A stretch of DNA of 47,581 bases from Dyella sp. EPa41 (GCF_016586165.1 NZ_BCPR01000036.1:1-47581), one strand, 5' to 3'. Shown: positions 26,540-36,018, counted from the first letter of the stretch. Notes: a model not told the origin generated them from the letters alone. Made by a program: numbers and translations.

Positions 26540-27781
26540 GTGAGCGAGCAACCTGATCACGGCGGGATTTCGCGACGGCGTTTTCTGCAGGCCGCGGCCT
26601 TGGCGGGATCCGCGGGCCTCACGGGCGGCGTGGCGGCCCTTGGCGCGCAGGCCCATACGACACGCCTCCCCTTCGCCAACGGCGAGCGTGAGTTGACCCG
26701 GGCCTTTCCGCAGAAGGGTGAAATGATCCTGCTGCGAACGCGGCCACCCATGCTCGAAACCCCGTTCGATGTATTCGATCATGGCGTGTTTACGCCCAAC
26801 GACCGCTTCTTCGTGCGTTGGCACCTCGCCTATATCCCCACCCGGATCGATGCCCGTGCGTTCCGATTGAACGTGCGCGGGCACGTCGGCAAGCCACTGT
26901 CGCTGGGCCTGGACCAATTGATGAGCGACTTCGAGCGCGTCGAAATCGCCGCGGTCAACCAGTGCTCGGGCAACTCGCGCGGTTTTTTCCAGCCGCGCGT
27001 TCCGGGCGGCCAATGGGCAAACGGGGCCATGGGGTGCGCACGCTGGACGGGCGTGCGGCTCAAGGACGTGCTGGATCGGGCCGGTGTCAATGCCGGCGCG
27101 GTACAGGTTCGCTTCAACGGAATGGACAGCGGCACGTTGCAGGCCACGCCGGATTTCCTGAAGTCGCTCGATCTCGAACATGCCAGGGACGGAGAGGTCA
27201 TGCTCGCCTACGGCATGAATGGCGAGCAGTTGCCGGTATTGAACGGCTTCCCTCTGCGCCTGGTCGTTCCCGGCTGGTACTCGACCTACTGGGTGAAGAT
27301 GCTCGACGACATCGAGGTACTGGACAAGGTCGACGACAATTACTGGATGGCGAAGGCGTACATGATCCCCGATACGCCGCACGCCAGCGTCACGCCCGAG
27401 CAGACGGGCTTCAAGAGCGTCCCGATCAATCGCCTGGTGCCTCGTTCGTTCATCACCAACCTGCATGATGGAGACAAGGTCCTGTCTGGCCACGACGTCG
27501 CGCTGCGCGGCATCGCCTTCGGTGGCGACACCGGGGTGAAGAAAGTGCTGTGGTCCAGCGATGGCGGAGAGCACTGGCTTGAGGCCGGGCTCGAAGAAGA
27601 TCAGGGAAAGTATGCGTTTCGGCGCTGGAACGCGCGCCTCACCCCCGCAAAGCGTGGCGACATGGAGTTGCTCGTCAAGGCCATCAACACCCATGGCACG
27701 GAGCAACCCCTGGCCCCCAACTGGAACGGCGGCGGCTTCATGCGCAACGTTGCCGAACGGACCAGGCTCGTCGTCACCTGA
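26540..27781 (+). CDS. Sulfite dehydrogenase molybdenum subunit (SorA-like)
   Basis: This 413-residue enzyme of the sulfite oxidase family has a Tat signal (SRRRFLQ at residues 11-17), as needed for export of folded molybdopterin enzymes. The molybdenum-ligating cysteine is Cys142 in VNQCSGNSRG, and the family blocks LPVLNGFPLRLVVPGW and VKMLDDIEVLD are present. The C-terminal dimerisation domain ends WNGGGFMRNVAERTRLVV. The expected reaction is periplasmic oxidation of sulfite to sulfate, with electrons passed to a c-type cytochrome. GTG 26540 is chosen because it places the Tat motif near the N-terminus and has an upstream AGGAG; GTG 26528 is the alternative. The cytochrome gene follows 11 bp downstream. 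Confidence 0.9.
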   Translation: MSEQPDHGGISRRRFLQAAALAGSAGLTGGVAALGAQAHTTRLPFANGERELTRAFPQKGEMILLRTRPPMLETPFDVFDHGVFTPNDRFFVRWHLAYIPTRIDARAFRLNVRGHVGKPLSLGLDQLMSDFERVEIAAVNQCSGNSRGFFQPRVPGGQWANGAMGCARWTGVRLKDVLDRAGVNAGAVQVRFNGMDSGTLQATPDFLKSLDLEHARDGEVMLAYGMNGEQLPVLNGFPLRLVVPGWYSTYWVKMLDDIEVLDKVDDNYWMAKAYMIPDTPHASVTPEQTGFKSVPINRLVPRSFITNLHDGDKVLSGHDVALRGIAFGGDTGVKKVLWSSDGGEHWLEAGLEEDQGKYAFRRWNARLTPAKRGDMELLVKAINTHGTEQPLAPNWNGGGFMRNVAERTRLVVT

Positions 27782-27792
27782 GGACGCATGCC

Positions 27793-28137
27793 ATGCACGC
27801 CCTGTCCATCGCTCGAACCTGCCTGTGCGCCACCCTGATGGCCGCCACCTGCGCATCGGCACAGCAAGCAAAGCCGCCCCCGATCGCCATCCATTCGGTC
27901 AACGTGGATTTCCCCGCGAGCACCACCGCGTTCCCGCCGGGGCCCGGCTCCGATATCGCGGGAAAGTGCCTGATCTGCCACTCCGCCGGCATGGTGCTTC
28001 GCCAGCCGGCGCTCTCCCGGGATCAGTGGAAGAGCGAGATCAACAAGATGCGCACCGTCTACGGCGCCCCCATCCTGGATGCGGAAGTGGAGCCGTTGAG
28101 CGCTTATTTCACTGAAGTCACCCGGCAGCGCCAATAA
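27793..28137 (+). CDS. c-type cytochrome subunit of sulfite dehydrogenase (SorB-like)
   Basis: This 114-residue protein has a signal peptide (cleavage near ASA/QQA) and a single CxxCH haem site (Cys59-Leu-Ile-Cys62-His63) in GSDIAGKCLICHSAG. A possible axial Met lies downstream (Met67 or the Met in INKMRTVYG). The layout matches SorB, the mono-haem electron acceptor of SorA in the periplasm. It begins 11 bp after the molybdenum subunit, consistent with an operon and a heterodimer. The start at 27793 follows GAGGA. It is the last gene in the plus-strand redox series; a 427-bp gap follows before the fucosidase gene. Confidence 0.9.
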   Translation: MHALSIARTCLCATLMAATCASAQQAKPPPIAIHSVNVDFPASTTAFPPGPGSDIAGKCLICHSAGMVLRQPALSRDQWKSEINKMRTVYGAPILDAEVEPLSAYFTEVTRQRQ

Positions 28138-28564
28138 CTGCCAAGGCTGGGCAAGACGAGATCGGCATGGCTCCAGCAAACGCGCGCGTCGTGCGCGCTG
28201 GCCTGGTTCCAGCGAAGGAAGCCGGCGGCCACGAAAAGGCCACGCGCGAGCATGGCGCCAGGGCCGCGACGGCAGGCGCGAGCGGGCTTCGTGTCCATTT
28301 GGCATGCGGCAGTCCATCGTCCGAATCAGTGGCGGCACCCTTTCGACGTAGCCCGAAAGATCGTGATCGCATGATGGCTGGTTGCCACGGCCGGCCGCCA
28401 GCCTGCCCTCGTTGAAGAGCAAAGCGATTGCGCGGGCAAAATCCTCTCGATTTCACTCCGAAGTATTTTCCTGTTTGATTGAAAAAGCTGCCGCCCAACC
28501 GCCTCCGATACGATATATTCAACAGACGTCTTTACGTCCAAATTGATTGATACACGGGTTGATC
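28138..28564. promoter_or_regulatory. Noncoding region upstream of the GH29 fucosidase
   Basis: This 427-bp stretch contains no gene. From about 28440 it becomes AT-rich (GTATTTTCCTGTTTGATTG, CGATATATTCAACAG) and contains GACGT-4-ACGTC near 28525, so promoter and operator elements for the fucosidase probably lie at 28440-28560. The first 300 bp look like unassigned GC-rich spacer. Confidence 0.45.
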
Positions 28565-29932
28565 ATGAAGCTACTCGCACGATCCCTTCTTGGCGCCGCG
28601 ATGATGTCCAGCCTCCTTCCGGCAGCCTCGATGGCACAGGTATCCGGTGACATCAAGCCATCGCCGCAGCAGGTGCACTGGCAGGATCTCGAGTTTGGCG
28701 TCATCGTCCATTTCGGCACGAACACGTTCCTTGATCGTGAATGGGGCGACGGCACGGCCGACCCCAAGGTGTTCAATCCCGACCAGGTGGATACGGCGCA
28801 ATGGGCGCGCGCGAGCCGTGCAGCCGGCGCGGGATACATGGTGATGGTGGCCAAGCACCACGACGGGTTTGCGCTGTTTCCGACGGCGCAGAGCGACTAC
28901 TCGGTGAAGAGCAGCCCGTGGATGGGCGGCAAGGGCGACCTGGTCCGGCTTGCCGCCGACGCGGCCCGCGCCGAGGGGCTCGAATTCGGCGTCTATCTCT
29001 CGCCGTGGGATCGGCATGAACCCCGCTACCACGACCCGAAGGCGTACGACGCGTACTACCAGGCCCAGGTCGAGGAACTGGCGCAACACTACGGGCCACT
29101 CGTCGAGTGGTGGCTGGATGGCGCCGGGAGTGCCGGGCACGTCTACGACTTCGCGCGCTACATCGATACGCTTCGCACCTACCAGCCAAACGCCATGGTG
29201 TTCGCCGACATGGGCTTGTTCGAGTACGGCGACCTTCGCTGGGTGGGCCAGGAAGATGGCTACATCCGAGGAGAGAACTGGAATGTCATCGACCGTCACG
29301 GCCATGCGCGCTGGCGCCCGGTCGAAGTGGATACGCCACTGCATGACCTGCACTGGTTCTGGCACCCCCACGACGAGGGCACGCTCAAGAGCGTGGCGAA
29401 GCTGGTGGATACATGGGAAAACAGCGTGGGCCACGGTGGACAACTCATGCTGGGCATCGCGCCCGATCGCCATGGCCGGCTGCCGGATGCCGATGTCGCC
29501 CGGCTCGAGGCATTCGGCAAGGCGCTGCGCGAACGCTATGGGGACGCCAGCAACCTGGCCCGCCATCACGCCGCGGCGGATGAGAACGTCGAGGCGGCGC
29601 TCGACGGCAACAGGGACACGTTCTGGTCCGCGCCTGCCGGCTCGCGACACGCGACGCTCGAAGTGGATTTCGGCCACCCGGTCGCCTTCGATCGCACGCT
29701 GGCCATGGAGTGGCTGGACGATGGCCAGCACGTGCGCAAGTACGCCATCGAGGTCTTCGATGGCAAGGCGTGGCGCACGGTCGCCAGCGCCGAAGCGATC
29801 GGGCACATGAAGATCGATACGTTCCCCAAGGTCACCGCGCAACGGGTGCGCCTGAACATCCTGTCCAGCGTCGGCACGGCATCCATACGCGAATTCCAGG
29901 TGTTCAACGCAGGCCCACTGCCGTCGCGCTGA
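28565..29932 (+). CDS. Secreted alpha-L-fucosidase, GH29, with C-terminal F5/8-type (CBM32-like) domain
   Basis: This 455-residue enzyme has a signal peptide (cleavage near SMA/QVS) and a GH29 (beta/alpha)8 domain. Visible blocks are FGVIVHFGTNTF (44-55), AKHHDGFALF (96-105) and the nucleophile Asp185 in EWWLDGAGS. The C-terminal 130 residues (from NVEAALDGNRDTFWSA) form an F5/8-type C domain as found in CBM32 modules. Short GH29 enzymes with this architecture are often of subfamily B, which prefers alpha-1,3/1,4-fucose in Lewis-type structures; that subfamily call is inference. The ATG at 28565 starts directly before the signal peptide. It is convergent with the glycosidase operon and would release L-fucose for the pathway at 41.2-46.1 kb. 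Confidence 0.92.
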   Translation: MKLLARSLLGAAMMSSLLPAASMAQVSGDIKPSPQQVHWQDLEFGVIVHFGTNTFLDREWGDGTADPKVFNPDQVDTAQWARASRAAGAGYMVMVAKHHDGFALFPTAQSDYSVKSSPWMGGKGDLVRLAADAARAEGLEFGVYLSPWDRHEPRYHDPKAYDAYYQAQVEELAQHYGPLVEWWLDGAGSAGHVYDFARYIDTLRTYQPNAMVFADMGLFEYGDLRWVGQEDGYIRGENWNVIDRHGHARWRPVEVDTPLHDLHWFWHPHDEGTLKSVAKLVDTWENSVGHGGQLMLGIAPDRHGRLPDADVARLEAFGKALRERYGDASNLARHHAAADENVEAALDGNRDTFWSAPAGSRHATLEVDFGHPVAFDRTLAMEWLDDGQHVRKYAIEVFDGKAWRTVASAEAIGHMKIDTFPKVTAQRVRLNILSSVGTASIREFQVFNAGPLPSR

Positions 29933-29940
29933 GCGACGGC

Positions 29941-29972
29941 CGGCGCGCGGCAAAGCGCGCGCGCCCGCCGCC
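29941..29972. terminator. GC-rich hairpin between convergent genes
   Basis: A GCGCGC...GCGCGC stem with a short purine-rich loop lies between the stops of the plus-strand fucosidase (29932) and the minus-strand GH3 gene (30050). It could terminate in both directions. No long T-run is present and the pairing register is ambiguous because of the repeated GC steps. Confidence 0.4.
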
Positions 29973-30049
29973 GGATGACCGAACGGCGGCGCCGTTGCCC
30001 GCCACGGGCTTGCAGATCGGCGCATGCCGTTTCGCATCGGCCAGTGCAT

Positions 30050-32650
30050 TCAGCGCGGCACGTCGGCATGCCCGGCGATGGTGAAGGTCACCGGCACCTG
30101 CCCTGATGCCGGCTGGTGACCGCCGGCGAACAACTCGTAACGCCCTTCCCTTACGGCGCGCACGCCTTCGGCGTCGACAAGACTCAATGCGCGCGCATCG
30201 AGGTGGAATCGCACGACCCGCTTCTCGCCCGCCGCCAGCGACACGCGCTGGAAGCCCACCAGTGCGCGTCGCGGCGCACCCGCCACCCCGGGATACGCCA
30301 GGTACAGCTGCGCCACCTCGTCACCGCTTCGCGTGCCGGTGTTGTGCACGGTCACCGATACATCGACGGGATCGCCCGCCTTGACGCGTGTCGAGGACAA
30401 GACGAGCGCGTCATAGGCGAACGTGGTGTAACTCAAGCCGTCGCCGAAGGCATAAAGCGGCTCGCCGTCGAAGTAGCGATACGTGCGCCCTTTCATGTCG
30501 TAGTCGATGAACGGCGGCAGGTCGCGCGCGTCGCGATAGAACGTCACCGGCAGGCGACCGGCAGGGTTGGTGGCACCCGCGAGCGTCCGCGCGATCGCGC
30601 CACCGCCCTGCTCACCCGGATACCAGGCGACCAGTATCGCGTCCGCATGGTCCTTGGCCCAGGTCATGGCCACGGCGCTGCCGCTCATCAGCACCACCAC
30701 CAGCGGCTTGCCGCTGGCGGACACCGTTTCGAGCAGCTTGCGTTGCACCGGCGGCAGGCCGATATCGGTGCGGTCGCCACCGAGAAAACCCGGCACGTCG
30801 ACCTTGAGCTCCTCGCCTTCGATATCCGGCGAAAGCCCCACGAACGCGACCACGGCGTCCGCGTCGTTCGCCACTCGCCGCGCTTCGGCCAGTTGCGCAT
30901 CCGCCGGGGCGATCCATTGCAGGTGGATGCCCTGGTCCTCGCCGCTGTGTTGCCATTCCAGCCGCAGATCATGCGGCTGCGCGTCGTCGAAGCGGACTTT
31001 CGCGGGTGCCGGCTCCTGATCGCCCTCGGTGGTGGAGATCAAACGACCGTCGAGGAACAGGTGTACCGGGTCATGCCCGCGGCAGTCGAAGCAACGATCG
31101 ACGCGTACGGACAGGATGTAATCACCAGGGCCGGGTGGCAGCAGTTGCCCGCTCCATCGCACGGCATAGCCCGAAGCGTCCAGGTCGTTTGCCGGCGGCG
31201 CATGATCCGTGTCCATGTCGACCTTGGCGTCGGTACGCGTCACGACGGGCTGGCCGGACAGGCCGCCGCCCCGGAAGTACTCGCCCTTCAAGCCGGCCGC
31301 GCCGCCCTGGCCGCTGCGCAACGCCGTCAACGGAATGGGCACGGGCACCCCTTCGGCCAGCGTGGCGCCTTGCGCGTAACTCACGCGTTGCGCGCCCAAT
31401 TGCTGCCGCAGGCCATCGAGCGGCGTCACCGGGTGACGTGCCGTACCGTGATAGTTGGCCTCCAGCACCGACAAGGCATCCGCATTGGGCCCGACCACGG
31501 CGATACGCGTGCCAGGCTTGAGCGGCAGGACACCGGCACGATTCTTGAGCAGCACGATGGACTCGCTGGCCGCGCGAAGTGCGAGTGCGCTTTGCGCAGC
31601 GGCATCCATGCGCGGCCTGGCTATCGATGCATCGAACATGCCCAGCCGATAGCGGGCAGCGAACAGGCGCGTCGCCGCCATATCCAGGTCATGCTCGCTG
31701 ACCTGCCCTTCGGCAAGTGCCTTGCGAAGACCGTCATAAGCCACGCCACAATTGAGATCCGTCCCCGCGCGCAGCGCGCTTGCCGACGAGCCGGCATGGT
31801 CGTTGCGGTAGTGATGGAACATCGTCATGTCGTCCACTGCGTCGCAGTCGGTGACAACGAACCCCTTGAAGCCCCAGTCGCCGCGAAGCCGTTCGCCAAG
31901 CAGCCAGGGCAAGGCGCACGCCGGCACGCCATGGATGGCGTTGTAGGCGCACATGACCGACCCGGCGCGCCCTTCCACGATGGCTGCGCGGAAGGCCGGC
32001 AGATAGGTGTCTTCGAGGTCATGCAGTGAAACATCCACATCAAAACCGTGACGCCCCGGCTCCGGCCCCGAGTGCACGGCAAAGTGCTTGGGCGTGGCGA
32101 TGACCGTGGGATGTTCCGGGTTGTCACCCTGCAAACCCTGGATGAAAGCGACACCGAGGGTTGCCGTCAGGTGCGGATCCTCGCCATAGGTTTCCTGTCC
32201 TCGACCCCAGCGCGGATCGCGGAAGATATTGATGTTGGGCGACCAGATGGTCAGGCCGTTGTAGCGGCCATGGTCGTGGCGCAAGCCCGTGGCCAGGTAC
32301 TTGTCGCGCGCCTGCGCCGCCACCGCCGCGCCCACCGCATGCAGCAGCGCGGGATCCCAACTGGCGGCCAGGCCGATCGCCTGGGGAAACACGGTGGCTT
32401 CGCCATGGCGCGCGAAGCCATGCAGCCCTTCGCTCCACCAGTCATAGGCCGCGATGTTCAGGCGCGGGATGGCGGGTGATGCGCTCTGCAGCTGGGCGAT
32501 CTTCTCCGCCGCCGTCATCTGCGCCACGAGCCGGCTCGCCTGTTCCGTCGCCTGATCGGGCATGGCCGGTGCGGCAGCGGACGCCGCCAGCAGCCACGCA
32601 CCGACGTGGCCATGGATCGCGCGCCGCCGTTTCGCGCCCCGCGGCTTCAT
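30050..32650 (-). CDS. Exported GH3 glycosidase with inserted PA14 domain (beta-glucosidase/beta-xylosidase type)
   Basis: The 866-residue enzyme begins with a basic region and a short signal-like segment. The GH3 N-terminal barrel includes NINIFRDPRWGRGQETYGEDP (139-159), KHFAVHSGPEPGRHGF (188-203) and the nucleophile Asp268 in GFVVTDCDAV. A PA14 domain (about residues 440-590, GLKGEYFRGGGLSGQP) is inserted in the second catalytic domain, and a fibronectin III-like domain ends the protein. GH3 enzymes of this layout include beta-xylosidases and beta-glucosidases; in a plant N-glycan context a beta-1,2-xylosidase would fit, but this is inference. ATG 32650 lies 13 bp after the GH20 stop. It is the last gene of the minus-strand operon. 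Confidence 0.92.
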   Translation of the reverse strand: MKPRGAKRRRAIHGHVGAWLLAASAAAPAMPDQATEQASRLVAQMTAAEKIAQLQSASPAIPRLNIAAYDWWSEGLHGFARHGEATVFPQAIGLAASWDPALLHAVGAAVAAQARDKYLATGLRHDHGRYNGLTIWSPNINIFRDPRWGRGQETYGEDPHLTATLGVAFIQGLQGDNPEHPTVIATPKHFAVHSGPEPGRHGFDVDVSLHDLEDTYLPAFRAAIVEGRAGSVMCAYNAIHGVPACALPWLLGERLRGDWGFKGFVVTDCDAVDDMTMFHHYRNDHAGSSASALRAGTDLNCGVAYDGLRKALAEGQVSEHDLDMAATRLFAARYRLGMFDASIARPRMDAAAQSALALRAASESIVLLKNRAGVLPLKPGTRIAVVGPNADALSVLEANYHGTARHPVTPLDGLRQQLGAQRVSYAQGATLAEGVPVPIPLTALRSGQGGAAGLKGEYFRGGGLSGQPVVTRTDAKVDMDTDHAPPANDLDASGYAVRWSGQLLPPGPGDYILSVRVDRCFDCRGHDPVHLFLDGRLISTTEGDQEPAPAKVRFDDAQPHDLRLEWQHSGEDQGIHLQWIAPADAQLAEARRVANDADAVVAFVGLSPDIEGEELKVDVPGFLGGDRTDIGLPPVQRKLLETVSASGKPLVVVLMSGSAVAMTWAKDHADAILVAWYPGEQGGGAIARTLAGATNPAGRLPVTFYRDARDLPPFIDYDMKGRTYRYFDGEPLYAFGDGLSYTTFAYDALVLSSTRVKAGDPVDVSVTVHNTGTRSGDEVAQLYLAYPGVAGAPRRALVGFQRVSLAAGEKRVVRFHLDARALSLVDAEGVRAVREGRYELFAGGHQPASGQVPVTFTIAGHADVPR

Positions 32651-32663
32651 GCCGTTGCACGGA

Positions 32664-34973
32664 TCAAGGCGGCGCATCGGACGGCGCGGATGAGTCGAAC
32701 GACACGCGGCCGATGGCCGACAAGGACCCATGGATCGGCGCGGTGGAGAAAACGCAGACATCATGCGTCCCCGCGCGCGCCGGCCACGCGGCCGTAAGCC
32801 GGAACGGCGTGCCCGATTCGGTTTGCGTCGGCAAAGGCAGGGTGGCCGCCAATGGACCATCGCAACGATCGAGATGAACTTCGAGCTCGCCGGCGGGCGA
32901 CCGCGCCGTGCGCGAAACCACCTTCGCGGCGTCACCCGCCAAGCCGTAGTTGCGGGCAAGCCAGGCACCGTCGATGGTGATGGAGGCCACCCCGTCAAGC
33001 GACACCTGCGGCAGCTTCCAGCAGCTGCTTATCACGTCGACGTCGTAAACCGGCGCCGGCGCCGTCGCATCGGGCAGCAGCGGCACGCGCACGCCCAGGC
33101 CGCCCGTGGGGCAACCCTGGAAGCCGCTGCCATCGATGATGGCGAGTGTCCGCGCATCGAAGCGTTGCGTGCGCACGTGCGCGATCTGCCGTCCATCGGC
33201 GGCAAACGACGTGGCGCTGACGGTGGCGGGCAGCGTCACGTCGATGGGCTGCCGGTAGATCGGCGAGCCTCGATCCGGCACGCTGCCGTCCGTGGTGTAA
33301 CGGATGGTGACGGATGGCTCCTGCGTGCCCAGCGTCACGACGGCCTGGCCTGCCTTGCCCGTGGATCGGCGCGCCCGCATGCCGACGGCGAACGCACTGT
33401 CGGCATAGGCGAGCCCCAGCGTGTCGTAGCGGTCGAACTGGGCCGGCAGTCGCACGAGGAAATCATCGAAGTGACGCTTGCCTGCCGGCGTCCACACGGC
33501 CTCGGCAAGCGCGTCCATGCGGGGGAAGGCTGCATGCTCGACCTGCCATGGCGCCGTGAGGTACTCGGCCCAGATATTGGCCTGCGCACCAAGCACATGC
33601 CTGGCCTGCTCGGCGGAAAGGCTCGCCGGTACCGTTTCGAAGCGATAGACCGTGGCGAGCGTCTGCACCGAGAGCCGGCCGGACGGCTCGTCGTCACGCG
33701 CGCTCTGCAGGTTGTCGAAGTAGAGCGTGGGCGCCGGCGACAGCACCACGTCATGTCCGAGGCGTGCCGCATCGATCGCACCTTGCGTCCCTCGCCAGGA
33801 CATCACCGACGCGGAAGGCGGCACGCCGCCCTCCAGGATCTCGTCCCAGCCGATCAGGCGGCGGCCATGCTGCGCGAGGTATTGCCCCATGCGCTCGATG
33901 AACCAGCTCTGCAGCGCGTTTTCGTCCTTGATGCCGAGCGCATGCATGCGCGCCTGCACGGCCGCGGAGGCTTTCCACTGGTCCTTGATCGCTTCGTCGC
34001 CACCGACATGGATGAAGGTGGACGGGAAAAGCTCCATCACTTCATCCAGCACGTTGTGCAGAAAAGTGATCGTGTGCTCGTCGACATTGAACAGGTAGGG
34101 ATTGACGCCCCAGTCGATCGACACGGCCGGGCGTTCACTCGCCACGCCGATCTCTGGATACGCCGCCACGGCGGCCTGGGCATGGCCGGGCATGTCGATT
34201 TCGGGCACGACCGTAATGTGGCGGGCCGCGGCGTAAGCCACGATGTCCTTCACTTCGGCCTGCGTGTAATAGCCGCCGTAGGGCCTGGCATCCGCGCCCG
34301 GAGGCTGTCGCCACGCGCCGACCTGGGTCAACCTGGGATAGCGACGGATCTCCAGGCGCCAGCCCTGGTCGTCGGTGAGATGCCAGTGGAAGACGTTGAG
34401 CTTGTGCTGGGCCATCGCGTCCAGCATGCGCTTCACCTCGCCGGGCGGCTCGAAGTGCCGCGCGACGTCGAGCATCAGTCCGCGCCAGGCGAACCGTGGC
34501 CAGTCCGCGATATGCACATAGGGCACGGCGACGGCGCCCTTGGCCGCGTCGGGCGTGAGCAATTGCCAGGCGCTGACCGCGCCGTAGAACACCCCGGCGG
34601 CATCGCGCGCACGGATGGTCATGCCATGCGCATCGACGTCGAGCACATAGCCCTCCGCCTGCGAAACGCTGGCGTTGGCATCGCTGCGGACCACGATGTC
34701 GCCCCGGCTCGTCGCCGTCGCGTCTTCGACCACCGGCAACGACAGCCCGCGCGTGCGCACCAGCAGGTCGGCGAGATAGTGCGCCGCATCCGCCGCCGCC
34801 CGATCCCCCGGCTTCACATGGATGACGGCGGCAGCGCTGATCGCGTAGCTGCCCTGCTCCACCGTCATGCTGGCCGGCATGGGGATGATCGGAGGCGTCG
34901 CGGCCCGCGCACCGCAGCCAAGGGCCAGCAGGCAGGCCAGCACCACGCCGCGTCGAAAGTCAGCGGACGGCAT
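32664..34973 (-). CDS. Exported beta-N-acetylhexosaminidase, GH20
   Basis: This 769-residue enzyme has a signal peptide, an N-terminal GH20b domain (about 25-155) and the catalytic barrel with the acid/base pair Asp326-Glu327 in HVGGDEAIK. Other GH20 blocks are HWHLTDDQGWR (196-206), EIDMPGH and SWRGTQG. The C-terminus holds a chitobiase-type domain (TIRYTTDGSVPD) and a second accessory domain of about 150 residues resembling a carbohydrate-binding module. It removes terminal beta-GlcNAc or GalNAc. The start at 34973 has a GGGAGGAG ribosome site and overlaps the GH18 stop by 14 bp, showing coupling within the operon. Confidence 0.94.
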   Translation of the reverse strand: MPSADFRRGVVLACLLALGCGARAATPPIIPMPASMTVEQGSYAISAAAVIHVKPGDRAAADAAHYLADLLVRTRGLSLPVVEDATATSRGDIVVRSDANASVSQAEGYVLDVDAHGMTIRARDAAGVFYGAVSAWQLLTPDAAKGAVAVPYVHIADWPRFAWRGLMLDVARHFEPPGEVKRMLDAMAQHKLNVFHWHLTDDQGWRLEIRRYPRLTQVGAWRQPPGADARPYGGYYTQAEVKDIVAYAAARHITVVPEIDMPGHAQAAVAAYPEIGVASERPAVSIDWGVNPYLFNVDEHTITFLHNVLDEVMELFPSTFIHVGGDEAIKDQWKASAAVQARMHALGIKDENALQSWFIERMGQYLAQHGRRLIGWDEILEGGVPPSASVMSWRGTQGAIDAARLGHDVVLSPAPTLYFDNLQSARDDEPSGRLSVQTLATVYRFETVPASLSAEQARHVLGAQANIWAEYLTAPWQVEHAAFPRMDALAEAVWTPAGKRHFDDFLVRLPAQFDRYDTLGLAYADSAFAVGMRARRSTGKAGQAVVTLGTQEPSVTIRYTTDGSVPDRGSPIYRQPIDVTLPATVSATSFAADGRQIAHVRTQRFDARTLAIIDGSGFQGCPTGGLGVRVPLLPDATAPAPVYDVDVISSCWKLPQVSLDGVASITIDGAWLARNYGLAGDAAKVVSRTARSPAGELEVHLDRCDGPLAATLPLPTQTESGTPFRLTAAWPARAGTHDVCVFSTAPIHGSLSAIGRVSFDSSAPSDAPP

Positions 34974-36018
34974 TGGGCAGCTCCTCCCATACCTTCGGAT
35001 CTTCCGCACCCAGCACCCATGCGCAGAAGCCTTCCAGGCCGTATTGCCTGACCACGTCGTAGCGATCACGGAAGGCATGCGCGTCGGGCAGGAAGACCCA
35101 TTCGCGCATCTGGTCGCGATAGAAATAGAACCAGGACTCGTGCTCCACCGGATCCCATTGCATGGTCGCCTGGAACTGCCTGGCGAGCGGGAACGATTCG
35201 TCGGCGTCGATGTACTGCGCCGAGATGTTCGACTTCTCCTTGCCGTCTTCGCCCACCGGATCGCCGGCGAACCAGTGATAGCCGTACAGCGCGATGCCCA
35301 GTGAGAGTTTCTCCTTGGGCACCACCTTCAGCGCGTATTGGAGGTTGTCCATCACCCACGGCATGCCCGCCACCGGGCCCGGCGTGGTCCAGCGGGTGTG
35401 CTGGTCGTAGGTCATCAGGCAGACCAGGTCGAGTGCCTGGCCCAGCGCCTTGAGGTCGTAGGCGCCGCGCCAGTATTCCCACATCCATTTGCCGAACGGT
35501 CCGCGCCCCGCATAGCCGGGCGCATTGGGCACCACCGCCATCGACAGCTTCAGGCCCTGCTTGTGCAACGCCTCGGCGGTCTGCCGCGTGAGCAAGGTCA
35601 GGGCGTCGCGATCGGTCCAGGCGATGTTTTCGAAATCGAACTGGAAGCCGGTAAAGCCGTAGAGCTTCGCCTGCTCGATCATGCCGCTGATCATGGCCTT
35701 CTTGGCCGTTTCGTTGCCCAGCAGGTCGTGGAACTTCTTGCGGTCGCCACCGGCGGAGATGATCGGCATCACCGGCAGGTGGTGCGCCTTGGCGAGATGG
35801 AGCACGTACATGTCGGGCGCACCCGACACCAGGCCGTTCTCATCGACGCCAAACCACGTGGGCACCAGCAGGTCGATCTTGTCGATGTGCGCCTCGAACG
35901 AATTGATCGATTTCTGCGTTTCCATCATGTAGAACAGCGCCGTTGGCGCCTTGGCCAGCGCGCTCGTCGACGCCAGCGCGAGGCACAGGTACAGGGCTGG
36001 GAACATCCATCGTTTCAT
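34960..36018 (-). CDS. Exported GH18-family glycosidase
   Basis: This 352-residue protein has a signal peptide (cleavage near ALA/KAP) and a GH18 barrel. The active-site strand reads YGFTGFQFDFENIAW (120-134), with Asp128 and catalytic acid Glu130; the first Asp residues of the usual DxxDxDxE motif are replaced, as in the YaaH-like GH18 group. Further blocks are LVCLMTYDQHT and IALYGYHWF. The members cleave beta-1,4 bonds next to GlcNAc, so an endo-beta-N-acetylglucosaminidase or muramidase-like action is possible; the operon context favours a glycan-core endoglycosidase. The start overlaps the GH29 stop by 4 bp (ATGA). Exact specificity is uncertain. Confidence 0.88.
   Translation of the reverse strand: MKRWMFPALYLCLALASTSALAKAPTALFYMMETQKSINSFEAHIDKIDLLVPTWFGVDENGLVSGAPDMYVLHLAKAHHLPVMPIISAGGDRKKFHDLLGNETAKKAMISGMIEQAKLYGFTGFQFDFENIAWTDRDALTLLTRQTAEALHKQGLKLSMAVVPNAPGYAGRGPFGKWMWEYWRGAYDLKALGQALDLVCLMTYDQHTRWTTPGPVAGMPWVMDNLQYALKVVPKEKLSLGIALYGYHWFAGDPVGEDGKEKSNISAQYIDADESFPLARQFQATMQWDPVEHESWFYFYRDQMREWVFLPDAHAFRDRYDVVRQYGLEGFCAWVLGAEDPKVWEELPNAVR

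Noticed and set aside
28138-28440. A short gene in the gap before the fucosidase
   Set aside because: Open frames on both strands lack ribosome sites and recognisable domains.
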